From assembly GCA_016783505.1 (NCBI GenBank), contig JADHWK010000068.1, forward strand, positions 1 through 11,069: DNA of 11,069 nucleotides, written 5' to 3'. Source of the stretch: Candidatus Zhuqueibacterota bacterium. Lineage in GTDB: Bacteria > BS750m-G25. A model generated the notes under the pieces. It saw only the letters and a program-made list of their open reading frames with translations. It did no database searches and was not told where the DNA came from. The position numbers and the translations under genes were made by a program. Shown piece after piece: positions 7,660 to 11,069 of this stretch (its first letter is position 1; the number at the start of each line of letters is the position of its first letter).

Positions 7660-8292
7660 ATGTCAGATTTTGACAAGAAAAAACAAAAGGAGATAATTCT
7701 ACCGCAACTTTATGAATTAATACGGCACACTGCTACTCGACGACATACGTATCTGAATATATACTTGTTGATCCTTGGGGCATACTTAGCCGCCGTTATA
7801 AGAATTCTTACAGATAATGGCTTCCCGATCTGGGGAGTATTCCAACAACTTTTGGGCTGGGGAGCAGTGGTTATATTCTTTATCACTTTAGTATTCTTAT
7901 TCATATCTCTAAGACATATCGCCTTTTTGGAGACTTTTCGAGACAATATAAAATCCATAACAGGAGAAAGTAATGATGGAGGCGAAAGTAATAATGAAGA
8001 TAAGGAGAGGAAATCAATTTTTGGTAAAGTTGAGAAGTTTTTTGAGAAACGAAAGATAGAGATACGAGAAGGACATCTGGTAATATTTATGAAATTCGTC
8101 TTTATGTTAGTACTTATCTCGACTACTCTAATTATTTACAACGGTGAGGTACTATTATTGCCATTCATAATTGAGATTATACTTTTAGGTATTTCGATTT
8201 TCTCCGTACGTTATAGGAAACTTTTCTTCAGGCCTCCTAAAACATTCTTGGTACCAAGACAGTTGTTAAATCATTCTAAGAGATCAAAATAA
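7660..8292 (+). CDS. Hypothetical membrane protein with four transmembrane helices
   Basis: This 210-residue protein is not recognised. It has two helix pairs: about 31-50 and 64-83, then 140-160 and 163-183. A soluble, highly charged loop separates them (about 95-138), beginning with a Ser/Asn/Gly/Glu-rich stretch and continuing with K/E/F-rich helix. N- and C-termini are basic and probably cytoplasmic. AAAGG (7646-7650) lies 9 bases before the ATG. It begins 19 bp after the radical SAM stop and appears to be the last gene of the operon. It might be a scaffold, a sensor or a membrane anchor for the pathway; nothing in the sequence decides this. The 3' end abuts a truncated helix-turn-helix gene on the opposite strand, so the C-terminus may lie at a recombination junction. 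Confidence 0.75.
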   Translation: MSDFDKKKQKEIILPQLYELIRHTATRRHTYLNIYLLILGAYLAAVIRILTDNGFPIWGVFQQLLGWGAVVIFFITLVFLFISLRHIAFLETFRDNIKSITGESNDGGESNNEDKERKSIFGKVEKFFEKRKIEIREGHLVIFMKFVFMLVLISTTLIIYNGEVLLLPFIIEIILLGISIFSVRYRKLFFRPPKTFLVPRQLLNHSKRSK

Positions 8293-8369
8293 GCAAGTTT
8301 ATATAGGGTTGAGGCGCCTGTCTTGAGGTACTTAGCGACTTCTTCTATAGTCATTATTTCTTCAGCCAT
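8271..8369 (-). pseudogene. Truncated excisionase/helix-turn-helix (HTH_17-like) gene, 5' remnant
   Basis: Reading the minus strand from ATG at 8369 gives 32 residues, with MTIEEVAKYLKTGASTLYKLA inside it apart from the first five. This matches the start of small excisionase/MerR-like DNA-binding domains (first helix EEVAKYL, turn, recognition helix STLYKLA). Normally a further 30 or more residues follow, with a wing and a basic end. Here the frame runs into bases belonging to the membrane protein's 3' end and stops at 8271. A GGGG-containing ribosome site precedes the ATG. The 5' part looks intact and the rest has been replaced, so this is best called a broken gene. Similar proteins serve as excisionases, antitoxins or regulators of small mobile loci. 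Confidence 0.55.
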
Positions 8370-8444
8370 AGTACCCCATCTTGTAATCAAAAAAATTACC
8401 AATATTTAGCAACAAATAAAATTAATAAATGGTTTAGAAAATAG

Positions 8445-8570
8445 CAAAAACTGGAAGCAATATCAGGGGCAAATAAGATAAGGTTCTGGAGGGATAAAGG
8501 AAGGGGAAATTTAGAAGATGCAGATCTACTTTTAGGATACGATAAAGACGATTATGAAGAATGGAACTAA
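8445..8570 (+). pseudogene. Possible antitoxin remnant (VapB-like position), 3' part only
   Basis: The frame is open for 41 codons before the stop at 8568-8570 and is closed upstream by a TAG at 8442, with no plausible start. The residues (ending LEDADLLLGYDKDDYEEWN) are acidic and protein-like, but the family is not recognised. The call rests on arrangement: its stop overlaps by 17 bases the start of a short frame with a PIN-domain-like beginning, which is the layout of vapBC pairs. Decay is inferred from the missing N-terminus. Confidence 0.3.
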
Positions 8571-8706
8571 TACTTTGCTGGACACTAGAACTTTCTTGGC
8601 GAAAAACAGATTAAACATTTGGCAATGTTATCTAGGGAAGCTTCGCCTAAAACCGACGAGGTGTGAGAAACATAAATTGGGAGAAACTTCGAATTGCAAA
8701 ATATAA
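8554..8706 (+). pseudogene. Possible VapC-type PIN-domain toxin remnant
   Basis: ATG at 8554 opens a 50-codon frame. Its first residues, MKNGTNTLLDTRTFLAKN, resemble the start of PIN-domain ribonucleases, in which a hydrophobic strand leads to the first metal-binding Asp (here Asp10 in LLDT). An intact toxin would be about 130 residues with three or more further acidic residues. Here the resemblance fades after about 18 residues, and the frame runs into the A+T-rich repeat and stops. Another frame (stop at 8664-8666) carries protein-like residues IKHLAMLSREA, so a frameshift or internal deletion may have occurred. Weak but specific because of the overlapping upstream frame. Confidence 0.35.
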
Positions 8707-8824
8707 AATGCAAAGTACAAAAGTCAAAATTACTTTTTCTTTCCTTACGGGTTCGTTAAGGCAACCTCCTGCCTTTCATTTTGCATTTTTTCCCGAAATT
8801 TCGGGACATTCTGCATTTTGCATT
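8692..8824. repeat. A+T-rich inverted dispersed repeat with a central palindrome
   Basis: The left part (8692-8715) reads like AATTGCAAAATATAAAATG. The right part repeats CATTTTGCATTTT (8776-8788) and CATTCTGCATTTTGCATT (8807-8824), which are imperfect reverse complements of the left. The perfect palindrome TCCCGAAATTTCGGGA (8791-8806) lies between the two right copies. The whole could fold as a long imperfect stem. It looks like a non-coding dispersed repeat or miniature element; copy number cannot be judged from one window. Confidence 0.45.
8791..8806. repeat. Perfect 16-bp palindrome TCCCGAAATTTCGGGA
   Basis: Second copy of the TCCCGA-NNNN-TCGGGA family in this window, perfect over 16 bp, differing from the 605-620 copy only in its central bases. 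It is followed after five bases by TGCATTTT, and the third copy (10787-10802) is also followed closely by TGCATTTT. Confidence 0.6.
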
Positions 8825-8880
8825 AGACGTTTTCAAAAGCTTGACTCATTCGTTAAGAAGTCGCCTTATGAAGACGTCTA
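8824..8880. promoter_or_regulatory. Inverted repeat TAGACGT/ACGTCTA bracketing a possible promoter for the GHKL ATPase
   Basis: TAGACGT at 8824-8830 and ACGTCTA at 8874-8880 are perfect inverted copies 43 bp apart. Between them lies TTGACT (8841-8846), a fair -35 box, with TTATGA (8866-8871) as a poor -10 box at a long 19-bp spacing. The ATPase start is 45 bp after the right arm. This could be a regulated promoter, but 7-bp arms can occur by chance. Confidence 0.22.
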
Positions 8881-8924
8881 GTTATACGTCATGCAGTATC
8901 TAAAAATCCAAGGGAGTTGGAACC

Positions 8925-10742
8925 ATGAAAAAAAGGCCAGTTAATCTTGAAAGAAGTGATGCCAACATTGCTGAACAATATACAAATATTTATGATGGAT
9001 TACAAAAAGATGCTGCGCAGAATTCTTGGGATGCACGAACTACTAAAAAAGGCAATGACTGGAGACTGGTTTTCAAATATATTCATGACCGTGATATTCT
9101 GGTTATTGAAGATTTCGGGACGACAGGAATGGATTTAAAAAAATGGGTTGCCTATCAGAGTTTATGGGATACCTCAAAAGTTGATGAAGAAACTCTCGGT
9201 GCAAGGGGACAAGGTAAGTTCTTATTTCATTACTTTTCCAAGGACAAGGTTGTGTTGACAGAAACAATCGACAAAAATGGAAATTACAGGTTCTCGTATG
9301 GAACAGCGGAAGAGTGGGATGATGAAACCAGAAAACTTCAGGATTTTATTCCCGGAGCGTCTCCTCTGCAACATCAGGGCACGGGTATATGGATAATGAA
9401 TATCAAACCTGAATTTAAGGATGAACTACTTGACTATAGATCATTTATGAAATACATAACTTCTACTTGGTGGGAGATTATTCGAAACGATAGCGCCACT
9501 TTTATTGTAAATTTTGATGGAGTTGATAGACAGGCAACATTACCTGACTTACCTGAAGTTCTAAAAGAAAAACATTTGGAGAATGAAAGAATAAAAGACA
9601 TCGGGCAAATTCGCAACCTTGTTTTGAAGTATTGTAAAGAGGATGTCCCTGAAGGATTTAGAGGAATTGCCATACAAAGAGGCGGAATGACCATTTTGAG
9701 GCTTCAAGTTGGTGCAGAGGAATCTATAAAAAACAGGGTGTACGGTTACTGCAATTTTGATGACGATCTGGAGATGGAACTTAAAAAGTGCGAAATGCCA
9801 AACCATTTTGGTTTCTTCAACAAAAAACCGTGGAACCATGTCAGAGAGTACGTTAGAAAGAAACTGGATGATTTTTTGCTGGAGATAACGCCCAAAAAAG
9901 AAAAAATAAAAATTGAAGCAAACATCCTTGAGGAAGCAGTAAAACTTGTAAATGATTTGGTAAGCGAATATGCTCCGGAGTTGCTTGCCGGACCGCCAGC
10001 AAAAGGAGGAAAGGGAGAAGAACCAAAAAAACCGGTTGAACCAAGAGAAGTACTGCCAGTACGTATTGATCTCTTTAGATCGAATCAATATAAATTTGAA
10101 TATAACGAAACTCTAATTATAGACTGTGAAATTGCAAATGATACGGGAGATGAGAAAAATTTGCTTTTTAAACTTACTATCAAACATGTCGGTGGTAGCG
10201 AAAAGCACAAATCAAGATATACCCTGAGCATATCCGCACATACTAGAAAAAAGATAGATATTCAACTTATCGACTTTGATGAGAAAAAAGATAAGGCTGG
10301 AGAATATACTGTTGAAGGAATTCTCATTAATGAAGATACAAATGAGCAACTTCATAAGAGGAAGTTTACATTTTATCTACACGAAGAACCACCCAGAAAA
10401 GGTAAGGCATTTGTGGCAAAATTTGATTTCCTTCTTGGCAAAAAAACCGATGGTACTTTGCAATATTATGCAAAGTGGAAAAATCTTCCGATAACAGAAA
10501 AAGGAATCATTTGGGTAGTGTACGACCATTCGGAGTTCGTCAGACTCAGGGAGATTGCGGGCACTAAAAAAGGAAAGAAAAGGGAGATTCTTCTCTATTG
10601 TGCTCGATGTGGTATTGACGAAGCCTTTCGGAAATTGCTTGAACTAAGATACACGGACGATACACTTGACCTTGATAAGATAAGGGAAATTAAAAATTCA
10701 TGCGAAGAGATGTTATATGAAGCATCTCTAAGAACGATATAG
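8925..10742 (+). CDS. GHKL (gyrase/Hsp90/histidine kinase/MutL-type) ATPase with C-terminal Ig-like region
   Basis: This 605-residue cytoplasmic protein begins with a GHKL ATP-binding fold. The N-box-like stretch is DAAQNSWDAR (29-38, with Asn33 and Asp36), the G1-like motif is EDFGTTGM (62-69), the G2/lid-like motif is GARGQGKF (92-99), and GTGIWI (152-157) follows. The usual catalytic Glu four residues before Asn33 is Asp29. A second alpha/beta segment continues to about 350, then a Gly/Lys/Pro-rich linker (354-377). A beta-strand-rich region (378-487) resembles an immunoglobulin-like sandwich, and an unrecognised C-terminal domain (493-605) contains a Cys-x2-Cys pair (559, 562). AGGGAG (8911-8916) precedes the ATG. 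It is not a histidine kinase: no phospho-acceptor helix or sensor is seen. Stand-alone GHKL/MORC-like ATPases occur in prokaryotic conflict systems, and the surrounding remnants and IS fit that, but no partner nuclease or methylase is adjacent. Exact family not recognised. Confidence 0.75.
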   Translation: MKKRPVNLERSDANIAEQYTNIYDGLQKDAAQNSWDARTTKKGNDWRLVFKYIHDRDILVIEDFGTTGMDLKKWVAYQSLWDTSKVDEETLGARGQGKFLFHYFSKDKVVLTETIDKNGNYRFSYGTAEEWDDETRKLQDFIPGASPLQHQGTGIWIMNIKPEFKDELLDYRSFMKYITSTWWEIIRNDSATFIVNFDGVDRQATLPDLPEVLKEKHLENERIKDIGQIRNLVLKYCKEDVPEGFRGIAIQRGGMTILRLQVGAEESIKNRVYGYCNFDDDLEMELKKCEMPNHFGFFNKKPWNHVREYVRKKLDDFLLEITPKKEKIKIEANILEEAVKLVNDLVSEYAPELLAGPPAKGGKGEEPKKPVEPREVLPVRIDLFRSNQYKFEYNETLIIDCEIANDTGDEKNLLFKLTIKHVGGSEKHKSRYTLSISAHTRKKIDIQLIDFDEKKDKAGEYTVEGILINEDTNEQLHKRKFTFYLHEEPPRKGKAFVAKFDFLLGKKTDGTLQYYAKWKNLPITEKGIIWVVYDHSEFVRLREIAGTKKGKKREILLYCARCGIDEAFRKLLELRYTDDTLDLDKIREIKNSCEEMLYEASLRTI

Positions 10743-10784
10743 GTAATGAAGTGCTTTTCTAGAAATTAGACTTTTTGGGGTCAG

Positions 10785-10804
10785 AATCCCGAGGCTTCGG
10801 GATT
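10785..10804. repeat. Third TCCCGA...TCGGGA palindrome, possible hairpin after the GHKL gene
   Basis: AATCCCGA and TCGGGATT form 8-bp arms around GGCT, 43 bp past the ATPase stop. It belongs to the same family as 605-620 and 8791-8806, though its centre is not perfectly symmetric. A hairpin here followed by GCATTTTCCC could act as a weak transcription end before the transposase gene; the T-run is short, so this is uncertain. Confidence 0.5.
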
Positions 10805-10857
10805 GCATTTTCCCTCCTGAATGATTAAATTACTGGTTAAAGAGAGGAGGGAAGATC

Positions 10858-11069
10858 ATGATCCAGAATAAGAGGCGGTATTCCACCCAACAGAAATTTA
10901 ACATTGTCAAAGAGGGATTACTCACAGGAACTTCCATTGCTGAAGTTTGTCGGCGTCATGGCATTTCTAATGTGATATATTATGAATGGCAGCGTCGGTT
11001 CTTTGAGGGGGCTTTTGAAGGGTTAAAGCCCCGGGATAATCGATCAAAAGCTAAGCTGAATGGAAAGTT
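10858..11069 (+). CDS. IS3-type transposase OrfA (helix-turn-helix), N-terminal part; gene runs off the window
   Basis: Seventy codons are open to the window end. The residues match the HTH_Tnp_1 type of transposase first subunit: YSTQQKFNIVKEGL helix, then SIAEVCRRHGISNVIYYEWQ as the helix-turn-helix that binds the element's ends, then RRFFEGAFEGLKP. ATG 10858 is preceded by GAGGAGG (10844-10850) with 7 bases between, a strong ribosome site. In IS3-type elements a second frame with the DDE catalytic domain follows and is often joined by frameshifting; it would lie beyond the window. The left end of the element must lie between 10743 and 10857, but no terminal inverted repeat can be fixed without the right end. 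Its G+C looks higher than that of the ATPase gene next to it. Confidence 0.82.
   Translation, partial: MIQNKRRYSTQQKFNIVKEGLLTGTSIAEVCRRHGISNVIYYEWQRRFFEGAFEGLKPRDNRSKAKLNGK

Larger units (their letters stand above)
8293..8924. other. 632-bp stretch without an intact gene: decayed gene remnants and repeats
   Basis: No intact gene lies between the membrane protein and the GHKL ATPase. From left to right it holds most of the truncated helix-turn-helix gene (to 8369), about 75 bp of A+T-rich spacer, a probable decayed antitoxin/toxin pair (8445-8706), an A+T-rich repeat with a perfect palindrome (8692-8824), and the promoter region of the ATPase. A 72-codon open frame at 8663-8881 is made of repeat sequence and is not thought to be a gene. 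Confidence 0.6.

Noticed and set aside
8663-8881. 72-codon plus-strand open frame
   Set aside because: It runs through the A+T-rich repeat and palindrome, lacks a ribosome site and has low-complexity F/S/K residues.
9561-10088. 175-codon minus-strand open frame inside the GHKL gene
   Set aside because: It is an F/I/Y-rich shadow produced by the A+T-rich, lysine-rich plus-strand gene.

Overview
The window looks like chromosomal DNA of an anaerobic bacterium. It carries two subunits of an oxygen-sensitive 2-oxoacid:ferredoxin oxidoreductase, an acyl-CoA dehydrogenase and two radical SAM proteins. A lipobox-bearing lipoprotein and strong Shine-Dalgarno sites point to Bacteria. The style (Por plus acyl-CoA dehydrogenase, many short palindromic intergenic repeats, an IS3-type transposase) would suit an uncultured Desulfobacterota-like or similar lineage, but that placement is a weak inference.

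Region 1 (1-2703) is G+C-rich core metabolism: the 3' end of porA, a 255-bp repeat-filled gap, a complete porB, and an acyl-CoA dehydrogenase starting 3 bp after porB. Together they would link 2-oxoacid oxidation (acyl-CoA plus reduced ferredoxin) to acyl-CoA/enoyl-CoA chemistry, as in amino-acid or fatty-acid catabolism.

Region 2 (2704-8292) is visibly more A+T-rich. It reads as one tightly packed rightward operon: lipoprotein substrate-binding protein, ABC ATPase, ABC permease (NitT/TauT/SsuABC class), a COG0731-type radical SAM protein, a B12-binding-domain radical SAM protein, and a four-helix membrane protein of unknown function. Genes overlap or lie 6-19 bp apart. A small inverted repeat upstream of the first gene could be an operator. 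The transported substrate and the radical SAM product cannot be read from the sequence. The coupling of importer and two radical SAM enzymes is the most system-like feature here.

Region 3 (8293-8924) is a gene graveyard. It holds a truncated excisionase-type helix-turn-helix gene on the minus strand, ending exactly at the edge of region 2. It also holds what looks like a decayed VapB/VapC-type toxin-antitoxin pair, and an A+T-rich dispersed repeat containing a perfect 16-bp palindrome.

Region 4 (8925-11069) carries a 605-residue GHKL-type ATPase with a linker, a likely immunoglobulin-like beta domain and an unrecognised C-terminal domain. It is followed by a palindromic repeat and the start of an IS3-type transposase that runs off the window. 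The neighbourhood of toxin-antitoxin remnants, helix-turn-helix remnant and IS makes a mobile defence-island role for the GHKL protein plausible but unproven. No tRNA, rRNA or CRISPR array was seen.
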